Assembly: GCA_963786295.1 (NCBI GenBank)
Contig: CAWAYV010000003.1
Location: forward strand, 62,001 to 126,000
Reading direction: 5' to 3'
DNA length: 64,000 nt
From: JACCZX01 sp963786295
GTDB taxonomy: Bacteria; Pseudomonadota; Gammaproteobacteria; Burkholderiales; Burkholderiaceae_F
The translations under genes were made by a program, and so were the position numbers. Below, in pieces: positions 1-8,331 of the stretch. The notes beneath the pieces were generated by a model. The model was not told the origin of the DNA and searched no databases. It worked only from the letters and a program-made list of their open reading frames with translations. Position 1 is the first letter of the stretch, and every line of letters begins with the position of its first letter.

Positions 1-2
1 GA

Positions 3-398
3 ATCTTTCTCGTTCGTGGTGACGACGCGTTGCCGTTGTCAAAAACCACGTTCGAGGAATTCTTGTTTGGGCGCAGGGCGGTGCTGCAGAACTTTGCCGG
101 CCAGACCGTCGATATTGCGACGGTGGTATGCCGGTTGGAGAACAAAAAGCCGAAGGAGATCGTCCGATTCTATTGTCAGCGCTTCAAGGTGAAGAGCGAC
201 GGCTCGATCGACCAAGCGCACAATCAGAAACGCAGCGTTCCGGCAGCGACCCTTGACCGAGCTCTTGTACGAAACACGGTCAGTAGAGAAAAGACCACCG
301 ACCCGAATGATTCTTTGCACGGACGACGCCTGGCGCACAGCCTTGTGATGATTTCGCGCGCCGCTCAGAAGAAAATTCACGAAGTGCTGTGGCGCTAA
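3..398 (+). CDS. Hypothetical protein, 3' part only (runs in from the left edge)
   Basis: The frame is open from the first bases of the window and ends at TAA 396-398, so the gene probably starts upstream. About 130 residues are visible. They are fairly polar and basic, with no membrane segment, signal peptide or motif I recognise. The middle contains a run rich in Lys, Arg and aromatic residues (VRFYCQRFKVKSDG). An internal TTG at 30 could serve as a start but has no convincing ribosome site. The gene is convergent with the MFS gene and their ends overlap by 4 bases. A frame of similar length lies antisense, so the strand choice rests on the more protein-like composition here and on the neat convergent end. 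I cannot assign a function. Confidence 0.4.
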   Translation: MFLVRGDDALPLSKTTFEEFLFGRRAVLQNFAGQTVDIATVVCRLENKKPKEIVRFYCQRFKVKSDGSIDQAHNQKRSVPAATLDRALVRNTVSREKTTDPNDSLHGRRLAHSLVMISRAAQKKIHEVLWR

Positions 399-1837
399 GC
401 CGCGGCGGGTTTGGTTGGCGGGGGCCGGATCAGCAGCAACGCACAACATGCCGCAGCGGCGGCGCATGCAGCGCCGATCAATGCCGCGATTCGGAAACTG
501 CTAACAAACCCGTCGGCACTGTCTTGCTGCGCGAAAACAAAACCGAGTAAGGCAGTGGCAATCAACCCGCCGATGCGCGCGACGGCACTGTTAAAGCCCG
601 ACGCGGTACCCACATGGTCGCGGTTGACTGATGCCATCACGGTTGAGGTCAGCGGCGCGACGCTGATGCCCATTCCGATCGCGACGATTGCAGTGGCCGG
701 CAGAATGTCGAGCCAATAACTGATCGCGTCTGTGCCGACGCGCATGAACAGCACGAGTCCCGCCGCGACGATTGCAGAACCGATGGCGAGCGGCAAGCGC
801 CCGCCCAAACTTGCGGTGACTCGCCCCATCATCGGAGAGAGCACTCCGATCAGAAGCGGCAGCGGCAGCATTGCGGCACCCGCCGCGACGGCGGTGTAGT
901 TGCCGACGTTGATCAGCAAGTAGGGCAACAGCACGAGCAAGCCGCTCAGGCTTGCGTACAGGAAGAACGTCAGCAGCGTCAGCCCGACAAAGGTGGGGGT
1001 GGCGAACAAAGCAAGCGGCATGATCGCGCGCTCACCGCGCTTCGCTTCGACCCAAACGAACGCTGCCAGCACGACGGCGCCGACGAGGGCAACCATCCAG
1101 AGAGTTGCAAAACTCGCCGCCGACTCTGAGGCTGCGGTCAACGCCCAAGTCAAGAGACCCAACGCCAGCGTGGCGAGCACCGCGCCGGCCCAGTCGAGCG
1201 ACCCCGATTCTTGCGTTTCCTTGCTTTCCGGCACGAACTTCCATGCGAGAAAACCGGCCGCGGCGGCGACGGGCAGGTTCAGAAGGAAAATCGTGCGCCA
1301 ACCGCTGGTGTCGACGAGCCAGCCTCCGATCAGTGGTGCCAGCGCGCCCGAGAAAGCGCCGACGGCTGCCCACATGCCGATAGCGCGGCCACGCGCTTCG
1401 CCGCTGAACGACGCTCCTAACATCGCCAAGCTATTCGGCATTAAGAGCGCTGCCCCGATTCCCTGTAGGCCGCGGCCCACAAGAAGCCAGGGCAGGGAGG
1501 GCGCGGCCGCGCACAGAATCGATGCGAAGGTGAACACGATCAGACCAATCAGAAACAAGCGGCGCCGGCCGAAGTGATCTCCGGCGCTGCCGCCGAGCAA
1601 GATCAGCGCGCCAAGAGGCAGCAGATAGGCGTTGACGGTCCACGACAACGCGGCCGCGCTGGCTGCTAGGTCTTGGCCGAGTGCATCCAGCGCAACGTTA
1701 ACGACAGAACCATCGATAAACGCGAGACTTGAACCGAGAATCGTCGCTGCAAGCGTCGCGCGCGGATACCGATTTTCTTGCAGACGAGCTGCTGCGGCGA
1801 TGCCGCTATCGCATGCAGAAGAGAACGCTGTGCTCAT
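395..1837 (-). CDS. MFS transporter, DHA2 (14-TM drug/H+ antiporter) family
   Basis: The 480-residue protein is hydrophobic throughout and fits a 14-helix drug:H+ antiporter of the EmrB/QacA group in the inner membrane. The first helix carries the family signature (AFIDGSVVNVAL, about residue 38-50). The loop between helices 2 and 3 has the MFS motif A (GDHFGRRRLFLIG). The frame is intact from ATG at 1837 to TAG at 395. No periplasmic adaptor (EmrA-like) or outer-membrane gene is adjacent, so it probably works alone. It is divergent from the PAS-GGDEF-EAL gene across 282 bases. The substrate cannot be told from sequence; efflux of a hydrophobic drug or dye is the family norm. Confidence 0.85.
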   Translation of the reverse strand: MSTAFSSACDSGIAAAARLQENRYPRATLAATILGSSLAFIDGSVVNVALDALGQDLAASAAALSWTVNAYLLPLGALILLGGSAGDHFGRRRLFLIGLIVFTFASILCAAAPSLPWLLVGRGLQGIGAALLMPNSLAMLGASFSGEARGRAIGMWAAVGAFSGALAPLIGGWLVDTSGWRTIFLLNLPVAAAAGFLAWKFVPESKETQESGSLDWAGAVLATLALGLLTWALTAASESAASFATLWMVALVGAVVLAAFVWVEAKRGERAIMPLALFATPTFVGLTLLTFFLYASLSGLLVLLPYLLINVGNYTAVAAGAAMLPLPLLIGVLSPMMGRVTASLGGRLPLAIGSAIVAAGLVLFMRVGTDAISYWLDILPATAIVAIGMGISVAPLTSTVMASVNRDHVGTASGFNSAVARIGGLIATALLGFVFAQQDSADGFVSSFRIAALIGAACAAAAACCALLLIRPPPTKPAAA

Positions 1838-2119
1838 CTGATGTTCAGTGACTATCGGCGCGCGACCGCGCCATCGGCGCGTGGCAAGGAACGGCCCTTG
1901 CTCGGCGACCCAGGAATTGAAAGAAAGAGTATGACCGCACGAAGGTCCAGCAAAACCCGAGTCCGCGTCAGTCGGCGCAGGCGCACGCCAACTTGAGCGG
2001 CGAGCGTTACAAATAGACGGGCGAGCCCGCCCGTAATCGGCGTTTCCTCAGAGGGCGGCTGCGCCACACTCGGCGCGCCTTAACCAGCGCCCATAAGAGC
2101 CATAAAGCGAGCCGACTTC
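1838..2119. other. Divergent intergenic region with a hairpin and a possible Arg-rich micro-ORF
   Basis: These 282 bases separate the MFS gene from the diguanylate cyclase-like gene and should hold both promoters. I see no clear sigma-70 boxes. A hairpin (ACGGGC...GCCCGT, about 2018-2034) lies in the right half. A 21-codon frame at 1931-1996 begins with ATG after a purine stretch (GAAAGAAAGAG) and encodes a peptide with many arginines. It may be chance in GC-rich DNA. Confidence 0.3.
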
Positions 2120-3955
2120 ATGCGTGAGATCGATGACGTTGTTATTGCGGTAGCTCCGCACGAGGTCGAGCGCCGGCTGCGGGAGTACGGCGCGCTGCTC
2201 GCCAACGACTCGGTCGGCATTTTGGTCGTGTGCGACGGCAATATCGCGCAGTGCAATTCGAGCGCGGCTCGTCTGTTCGGATGGGAAGTAGCGGATCTTC
2301 TAGGCCGCTCTGCAGCGGTATTTTTCGGCTCGGACGAAGAGTTTCAGTCGTTTGCCAGCCGCATCGGCGATGCGTTGGCGGCGGACGGCTCGCCGGCGGT
2401 CGAGTGGCGCACCGTGCGCAGTAACGGCTCGCGCGTGTGGACGCGTTTGATGGTGAAGAGCATCACGCCGGGCGGGCCGGCGGGCCAAACCGTGTGGCTG
2501 GTCGATGACATCAGCGCGCGCAAAGAGATGGAAGCCGCACTCGCGAAAGCGCGCGACGATCTGGAGCAACGCATGCGCGCGGCACACGACGAGCTCGCGT
2601 GGTCCAACGAGCGGCTGGTCGCGGAGTTATACGAACGCAGCGAAGTCGAAGAGCGTGCGCGCCGCATTGCGCTTTATGACGAATTAACCGAACTGCCGAA
2701 CCGGCGTTTGCTTGAATCTCGGCTCGACGAAGCGATTCGCAATCATCAACTCGGTGGCGATCGGCTGGCGGTCCTCGTGGTGGACATCGACGAGTTCACC
2801 AAACTTAACGATGCGCTCGGGCACCGAGTCGGCGACGCGCTGTTGCGCGCGACCGCGGCGCGTCTGGTCGACACCGTTCGGACTTCCGATCTGGTCGCGC
2901 GCACGGGAGCCGATGAATTCGCAATCGTGCTGGGACGCCTGCGCCACGTCGACGACGCCGAACACGTGGCCGGCAAGTTGGCCGAATTGCTTTCCGAGCC
3001 GTTCGAGATCGACGCTGAGCAGGTCAACGTCAGCGTCAGCGTCGGCGCGGCGATGTTTCCGAGCGACGGCGCGAGCCCGGAAATGCTTTTGCGTAACGCA
3101 GACGCGGCGTTGTCATTTGCGAAGTCGCGCGGGCGCGGAAATGTGCAGCTGTTTGAGCCGCGCATGAACGCCGAGGTGGTGCGTCGGCTGCAAATCGAAG
3201 CCGGGCTGCGGCGCGGGCTCGAAATCGGCGAGTTCGAGGCGTACTACCAGCCGCGCATCGATCTGAAAGACCGCAAACTGGTCGGCGCCGAAGCGTTGCT
3301 GCGCTGGCGCGACCCTGAGCACGGCCTGCAGGAGCCCGGCAGTTTCATCGCCGTGGCCGAAGACACCGGCTTGATTGTGCCGATCGGTGAAATCGTGTTG
3401 CGCGAAGCGTGTCGCGCGGCAATGCAATGGACAGCCGCAGGCCTTGGCAAACCGGTCGTCAGTGTCAATCTGTCGCCGCGCGAATTTCGCGGCCGCTCGC
3501 TACTGCCAATGGTCAGCCAGGCGCTAACGGATTCCGGGCTCGAGGCCGAACGTTTGCTGGTCGAGATCACCGAAGCGAGCCTGATGCGCGACGGCGCCAA
3601 GGCCGAGCAGGTGTTGTCCGGTCTGCACGCAATGGGCGTGAAGATCGCGCTCGACAATTTCGGCACCGGGTATTCGAGCCTGAGCAACCTGCGCCGTTTC
3701 CCGGTCGATGTCATCAAGATCGACGGCCAGTTCGTGCGTGCCGGCCCAAGTGACCCGGCCGATTGCAAGATCGTCGCCGCACTTACCAGTCTCGCGCGCG
3801 GACTCGGCTTACACGTCGTAGCCGAAGGCGTCGAAACGCGCGAGCAACTCTCGTTCGTGACCGACTGCGGCTGCAACGAAGCGCAGGGTTTCCTGCTCGG
3901 CCGGCCGTTGACTTCTGCAGGGTTCGTCGATTTCGCGAAGTCGCTGCGCAAGTAG
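2120..3955 (+). CDS. PAS-GGDEF-EAL cyclic-di-GMP signalling protein with degenerate catalytic motifs
   Basis: The 611-residue cytoplasmic protein has a PAS sensor (about 25-130), a charged coiled-coil linker (135-185), a GGDEF domain (about 186-345) and an EAL domain (about 365-605). The GGDEF domain keeps the DELTELPNR entry motif and the metal-binding VDIDEF, but its signature reads GADEF (263-267). The EAL domain keeps EAL (391-393), VNLSPREF, EITE (482-485) and AEGVET. Its metal loop reads DNFGTG (512-517) instead of DDFGTG. By family knowledge the second aspartate binds catalytic metal, so phosphodiesterase activity may be weak, and the cyclase half may be only regulatory. The frame is intact. 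The EncFtn-like gene follows 60 bases downstream on the same strand. Confidence 0.9.
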   Translation: MREIDDVVIAVAPHEVERRLREYGALLANDSVGILVVCDGNIAQCNSSAARLFGWEVADLLGRSAAVFFGSDEEFQSFASRIGDALAADGSPAVEWRTVRSNGSRVWTRLMVKSITPGGPAGQTVWLVDDISARKEMEAALAKARDDLEQRMRAAHDELAWSNERLVAELYERSEVEERARRIALYDELTELPNRRLLESRLDEAIRNHQLGGDRLAVLVVDIDEFTKLNDALGHRVGDALLRATAARLVDTVRTSDLVARTGADEFAIVLGRLRHVDDAEHVAGKLAELLSEPFEIDAEQVNVSVSVGAAMFPSDGASPEMLLRNADAALSFAKSRGRGNVQLFEPRMNAEVVRRLQIEAGLRRGLEIGEFEAYYQPRIDLKDRKLVGAEALLRWRDPEHGLQEPGSFIAVAEDTGLIVPIGEIVLREACRAAMQWTAAGLGKPVVSVNLSPREFRGRSLLPMVSQALTDSGLEAERLLVEITEASLMRDGAKAEQVLSGLHAMGVKIALDNFGTGYSSLSNLRRFPVDVIKIDGQFVRAGPSDPADCKIVAALTSLARGLGLHVVAEGVETREQLSFVTDCGCNEAQGFLLGRPLTSAGFVDFAKSLRK

Positions 3956-4015
3956 GGCGCCGCACCACTCCGGCACGGCCTTAAGCTTCCCGGTGTTGTT
4001 TAACCGGAGGTTTGC

Positions 4016-4330
4016 ATGGCAACGAGTGCGGAGTGGCATGAGGATTATCACAAGATGAGCGAAGCGGCGCTGAATTTCTCACGCGCCGTCAAATCAGTGC
4101 AGGAAGAACTCGAGGCGGTCGATTGGTACAACCAACGAGCCCAGGCGACTACGGATCCGCAGCTGCGCCGTATCCTCGAACACAATCGCGACGAAGAAAT
4201 CGAGCACGCGTCGATGGGCCTCGAATATCTACGACGCGTCAGCCCCGTGTTCGACAAGCACCTGCGGACGTATCTGTTCAGCGAAGGCGATATCGTCGAG
4301 GTCGAAGAAAAGGCCGAGCGCAAGAAGTAG
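4016..4330 (+). CDS. Encapsulated-ferritin-like (EncFtn) protein without a cargo-loading tail
   Basis: The 104-residue, two-helix protein matches the encapsulin-associated ferritin family as I remember Rhodospirillum rubrum EncFtn. The core EELEAVDWYNQR (30-41) and NRDEEIEH (57-64) supply the expected ligands E30, E33, W37, E61 and H64. These assemble into a ferroxidase centre only between two subunits of an annular decamer. The start follows a good ribosome site (GGAGG, 7 bases before ATG). The protein ends with an acidic-basic tail (VEVEEKAERKK) and lacks the GSLK-type peptide that docks cargo to the encapsulin shell. No encapsulin gene is next to it or anywhere in the window. It probably oxidises Fe(II), either free or in a shell encoded elsewhere. 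Stop and terminator overlap. Confidence 0.85.
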   Translation: MATSAEWHEDYHKMSEAALNFSRAVKSVQEELEAVDWYNQRAQATTDPQLRRILEHNRDEEIEHASMGLEYLRRVSPVFDKHLRTYLFSEGDIVEVEEKAERKK

Positions 4331-4342
4331 CGTCGGCCTTTT
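4308..4342. terminator. Bidirectional intrinsic terminator between encFtn and ugpB
   Basis: A perfect 10-base stem, AAAAGGCCGA at 4308-4317 and TCGGCCTTTT at 4333-4342, ends in a T run on one strand and begins with an A run. It can therefore stop transcription of both convergent genes. Its left arm lies inside the last codons of the EncFtn-like gene. Confidence 0.8.
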
Positions 4343-4360
4343 CTGTGGGCAGGTGCTGCT

Positions 4361-5681
4361 TCAGCTCTTGTTCGCTTTCTCGAATCGCTCCAGCTGTTCG
4401 TTGCCGCGCTTGACCGCGGTATCGAGCGCCTCCTTGGCACTTTTCTTGCCGGACCACACGCCTTCGAGTTCCTCGTCGACGATCGTGCGGATCTGAACGA
4501 AGTTGCCAAGGCGGATACCGCGCGATTTATCGGTGGTCTTGCGGATCATCTGCGTGACGGCGACATCGGTGCCGGGATTCTGCTTGTAAAAGCCGCCTTT
4601 GTCGGTCAGTTCGTAGGCCGCCATCGTGATCGGCAGATAGCCGGTGCGCTGATGGCTCGCTGATTGCACGTCGGGTTTCGACAGATAGTCGAAGAACGCG
4701 GCGACGGCTTTGTACTCGGCCGGTTTCTTGCCGGACATCACCCACAAACTGGCGCCGCCGATGACCGTGTTCTGCGGTGCTCCGACCACGTCGGGGTAGT
4801 ACGGCAATGTCGAGATGTCCGGAAGCGAACTTGGCGTTCTTCTTGATGTTGCCGTACAGCGCAGACGAGCCGGTCATCATCGCGCATTCGCCGGAGACGA
4901 ACACCGAATCCGCCGTGTTGCCGCGACCCTTGTAGACAAACAAACCCTGCTTCGACATGTTGGCGAGGTTTTCGATATGGCGTACGTGCAGCGGTGTGTT
5001 AAACGCGAGCCGCGTTCCCATGCCGCCGAACCCGTTGCGCAACGTGGCGAACTCGGTGTTGTGCCACGCTGAGAAACTTTCGAGTTGCGTCCAGCTGACC
5101 CAGCTGGTTGTGAACGGGCACTTGTGGCCCGAGGCCTTCAGCTTCGCTGCGGCCAGCACGACTTCGGGCCAGGTCTGCGGCGGCTTGTCCGGATCGAGCC
5201 CCGCCGCTTTGAACGCATCCTTGTTGTAGTGGAACACCGTGGTCGAGCTGTTAAACGGCAAGCTCAACATCTGACCATTGGGCGCGGTGTAATAACCGGC
5301 GACGGCCGGTACGTACACGGCCGGGTCGAACTTGTAGCCGGCTTCCTTCATCAAATCGTGCACCGGTTTGATGGCACCCTTGGACGCCATCATCGTCGCC
5401 GTGCCGACTTCGAACACCTGCAGGATGTGAGGCGCATTGCCGGCGCGATAGGCGGCAATGGCTGCTGTCATCGACTCGTCATAGCTTCCCTTGAACACCG
5501 GGACGACTTTGTATTCCTTCTGGCTCTCGTTAAATCCTTTGGCCTGGTCGTTGACCCATTCGCCGAGATTGCCGCCCATCGAGTGCCACCATTGAATTTC
5601 GGTCTGCGCCACCGCCGGAGCAAAAACGCCGATCGTCAGGCTCGAAGCCAGCGCGGCTGAAATCAGTGATCTGCGAAGCAT
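4361..5681 (-). CDS. ugpB: sn-glycerol-3-phosphate ABC transporter substrate-binding protein, one frame break
   Basis: This is a periplasmic binding protein of the extracellular family 1 solute-binding group. It closely follows UgpB: WWHSMGG after the signal peptide, GNAPHILQVFEVGTATMMAS, LPFNSSTTVFHYNKDAFK and PYYPDVVGAPQNTVIGGASL. The start is ATG at 5681, 6-7 bases after GGGAG. A Sec signal peptide (MLRRSLISAALASSLTIGVF..., cleaved after AVA) leads into the mature chain. The reading frame breaks near 4805-4815, between LDIA and PYYPDVV, apparently with loss of a few bases. Together the parts give the normal length of about 435 residues. The permease genes ugpA and ugpE and the ATPase gene ugpC are not in the window, which is unusual. 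Confidence 0.85.
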
Positions 5682-5801
5682 GAGGTCTCCCGGATTGTTG
5701 TAATGATCGCTGCTAAAGATAACGCGGCTGTTACGATACCTCGCTCGATGCGTAGGGCAAAATAACTTTTGCTCCGCACTTTCCCGAGCACGCGTTTCAG
5801 C

Positions 5802-6668
5802 ATGCCTTCGGTTGCGGCCCGCCTGCCCCTTTATGCCAGTTTGACCCGGCTCGATAAGCCGGTTGGCACGTTGCTGCTGCTTTGGCCGACGTTGACCGCG
5901 CTCTGGATTGCAGCCGACGGCACGCCGAACGCGATGCTCGTAGCGATCTTCGTCGCCGGCACGTTCCTGATGCGCTCTGCCGGCTGCGCAATCAACGACG
6001 CAGCCGACGCGCGCTTTGACGCGCATGTGAAACGCACGGCGAATCGCGTCGTGGCGCGGGGTTTGGTAAGCCAGCGCGAGGCGATTGCCGTTGCGGTCGC
6101 GCTCGCGATCGGCGCTGCGGTGTTGTTGCCGTTTTTGAACGCGGCCGCCGTGCAGCTCGCGTTTGTTGCCGTCGCGATTGCAGCCACCTATCCGCTCGCA
6201 AAGCGATTCATTCCGATACCGCAGCTCTATCTTGGCGTGGCGTTTTCGTTCGGCATTCCGATGGCGTTTGCAGCGGTGTTGGGGACCGTACCGGTCATTG
6301 GCTGGCTGCTGATGCTTGCCAACGCCTTTTGGGTGCTCGCATACGACACCGAATACGCAATGGTCGATCGCGATGACGATTTGCGACTCGGCATTAAATC
6401 GTCTGCGATTTTCTTTGGTCGGTTTGACGTCGCCGCGGTGATGGCTTCATACGGCGCATTTTTGGCGTTGCTGGTTGTAATCGGCCGCATGACTGGCGCT
6501 GGATGGCCGTTTTATGCCGGATGTGCCATCGCTGCGGCGTTGGCCGCATACCACTTCATGCTGATTCGCACCCGTTCTCGAGATGGCTGTCTGCGGGCGT
6601 TTCGGCATAACAACTGGGTCGGCCTGGCGGTATTTGCCGGCACCGCTCTCGATTACGCGTTCCGCTGA
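5802..6668 (+). CDS. ubiA: 4-hydroxybenzoate octaprenyltransferase
   Basis: The enzyme attaches the polyprenyl tail to 4-hydroxybenzoate in ubiquinone biosynthesis, within the inner membrane. The 288-residue protein has the two Asp-rich metal and diphosphate motifs of the UbiA superfamily: NDAADARFD after helix 2 and YDTEYAMVDRDDD after helix 6. It has about nine hydrophobic segments. I chose ATG at 5802 because the protein then begins at the usual family N-terminus (MPSVAARLPLYASLTRLDKP); a TTG at 5769 is also in frame. The frame is intact. It is divergent from ugpB and convergent with proC. Confidence 0.92.
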   Translation: MPSVAARLPLYASLTRLDKPVGTLLLLWPTLTALWIAADGTPNAMLVAIFVAGTFLMRSAGCAINDAADARFDAHVKRTANRVVARGLVSQREAIAVAVALAIGAAVLLPFLNAAAVQLAFVAVAIAATYPLAKRFIPIPQLYLGVAFSFGIPMAFAAVLGTVPVIGWLLMLANAFWVLAYDTEYAMVDRDDDLRLGIKSSAIFFGRFDVAAVMASYGAFLALLVVIGRMTGAGWPFYAGCAIAAALAAYHFMLIRTRSRDGCLRAFRHNNWVGLAVFAGTALDYAFR

Positions 6669-6682
6669 CCGTTTAGGTCAGC
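6664..6682. terminator. Hairpin between convergent ubiA and proC
   Basis: GCTGACC (6664-6670) and GGTCAGC (6676-6682) form a 7-base perfect stem with loop GTTTA, right at the ubiA stop. There is no T run, so it may be a weak terminator or an RNA 3'-end stabiliser. Confidence 0.4.
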
Positions 6683-6686
6683 AGGC

Positions 6687-7482
6687 CTAGCTTCCGAGTT
6701 CGCGAGCGCGTGCTGCCGCCGCCCGAATTGCGCGCGCGATGGCTTCATCGACCTTGTCATGCTCGAAACTCGCGAGCGCAGCAGCGGTTGTGCCTCCCTT
6801 CGAAGTCACCTTCTCGCGCAATGCAGCGGCAGATTCGGACGATTGCATCGCCAACTGCGCGGCGCCGGCAAATGTATTCAGCGTCAACGCGCGCGCTTGT
6901 GCTTCATCAAAACCCAACTCACGCGCGACCGCTTGCATCGCTTCGATGAAATAAAAGATATAGGCGGGTCCGCTTCCGGACAGTGCGGTGACGGCATCCA
7001 GCAGCGCTTCGTCATCGAGCCAGATGACGGTACCGACCGCGCCCAGGATCTTATCGGCAGCTGCTGCTCTGCGCTGCGCTGACTTCGGGCAGCGCAACCG
7101 CTGCGGTGATGCCGGCGCGAATCAGCGCGGGCATGTTCGGCATCGCGCGCACGATCTTGCCGGTCGCTAGCCAGTCTCCAATCGTTGCCGCACGTACTCC
7201 GGCCGCGATCGATAGCACCAGCGGCTGCTTCAGGTGAGGCCGGATGGCAGCAGCCGCTTCGCGCATCTGTTGTGGCTTGACGGCGAGCACGACGATCTCG
7301 CTCGCTTGCAACCAATCGCCGGGGCGCTCGTGTGTGCGGACTTTATGACGCTCCGTCAACTCGGTGCGACGCGCAGAGTCGATCTCTAACACGTCAATCT
7401 CGGATGCTTTGAACCCAGCCTGCAGCATGCCGCCGATCAGCGCGCCGGCCATGTTGCCGCCGCCGATAAATGCAACCTTCAT
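6687..7482 (-). CDS. proC: Pyrroline-5-carboxylate reductase, one frame break
   Basis: This catalyses the last step of proline synthesis, the NAD(P)H-dependent reduction of pyrroline-5-carboxylate. The N-terminal part (7482 to about 7080) has the Rossmann start MKVAFIGGGNMAGALIGG and the AVKPQQM and RAMPNMPALI segments. The C-terminal part has the substrate-binding ALSGSGPAYIFYF and KGGTTAAALASFE. The two are in different frames, joined near 7060-7095. The start ATG overlaps the yggS stop by four bases (ATGA), so the two are translationally coupled, as is common in this group. Combined length is about 265 residues, normal for ProC. proA lies in another operon 8 kb away. Confidence 0.88.
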
Positions 7483-8200
7483 CGACTGCGCGCCCGTGCG
7501 CCAAAAATGGCGGTGCCGATACGGACCATGGTGGCGCCTTCGGCGATCGCCGCCTCGAGGTCGTCCGACATTCCCATCGACAACACGTCGACCTTCAATC
7601 CCTCAGCGCGAAGCTGCCGAAACAAGGTGTTCGTTCGCGCAAACGCAATCCGTTGCCGCGCGACGTCGATCTCCGGTGCGGGGATTGTCATCAAGCCGCG
7701 CAAGCGCAGGCGTGGCAGCTGCGCAACGGCGGCGGCGAGTTGACTCAGCTGATCGGGGGCGACGCCGGCTTTACTCGCCTCGCCGCTGACGTTGACCTGC
7801 AGCAGCACGTTCAGCAGCGGCAAATTCGCCGGACGCTGTTCGGCCAGCCGCTCGGCGATTTTCAGGCGATCGACCGATTGCACCCAGTCGAATCGCTTGG
7901 CGATCGCGCGTGTCTTGTTGCTCTGTATCGGGCCGATAAAGTGCCACTCCAGAGTCGCTCGGCCGAGTTGACGAGCTCGTCCATCTTCGCCAGAGCCTCC
8001 TGCACGTAGTTTTCGCCAAAAGCCCGCTGCCCCGCTCGCGCCGCCTCCGCAATCACCGTGGCAGGGAACGCCTTGCTGACCGCCAGCAGCCGCACGGATG
8101 AGGGGTCACGTCCCGCGGCTCGCGCAGCCTTGGTAATGCGCTCGTGCAATGCGTGCAAATTGGCTTGCAAGGTCGTAGGCAAAGTAGGCAAACTGAGCAT
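7479..8200 (-). CDS. yggS: YggS-family pyridoxal-phosphate homeostasis protein, one frame break
   Basis: This is the PLP-binding protein PLPBP, a single-domain fold-type III barrel that keeps free PLP balanced. The N-terminal part has SVRLLAVSKAFP, whose Lys would hold PLP, and GQRAFGENYVQEA. The C-terminal part has NVLLQVNVSGEASKAG, RGLMTIPAP and LSMGMSDDLEAAIAEGATMVRIGTAIFG. The frame breaks near 7945-7960, where the expected HFIGPIQSNK segment appears in another frame. I chose ATG at 8200; a TTG at 8212 is also possible. It sits between proC, which it overlaps, and the divergent pilT, the usual beta- and gammaproteobacterial arrangement. Confidence 0.88.
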
Positions 8201-8236
8201 CGTCCTTAGCAAACGAGCCTAGAGGCTTGTGTTTTC

Positions 8237-8256
8237 AAGCTATTTCTAGCTTTTTT
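8237..8256 (+). terminator. Small hairpin with T run in the pilT leader
   Basis: AAGCTA-TTTC-TAGCTT (8237-8252) followed by TTTT makes a minimal intrinsic-terminator shape about 80 bases before pilT, facing pilT. It could attenuate read-through into pilT or be part of an AT-rich promoter. The stem is only six pairs, so I hold it loosely. Confidence 0.3.
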
Positions 8257-8331
8257 ATGGGAACACCGGAATCATTGCGCGCGCTACGCTTCGGCCCTTA
8301 GCGCAGAACGCCGAGGCTAACGCCGCCCGCC

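Noticed and set aside
39..467. Open frame of 142 codons on the minus strand at the left edge
   Set aside because: It overlaps both the plus-strand partial gene and the MFS 3' end, and its residues look like an antisense shadow.
5682..6026. Upstream extension of the ugpB frame
   Set aside because: It runs antisense into ubiA; the signal peptide and ribosome site fix the start at 5681.
8237..8256. Terminator of a gene upstream of pilT on the plus strand
   Set aside because: No plus-strand gene precedes it; yggS is on the other strand, so at most it is an attenuator.
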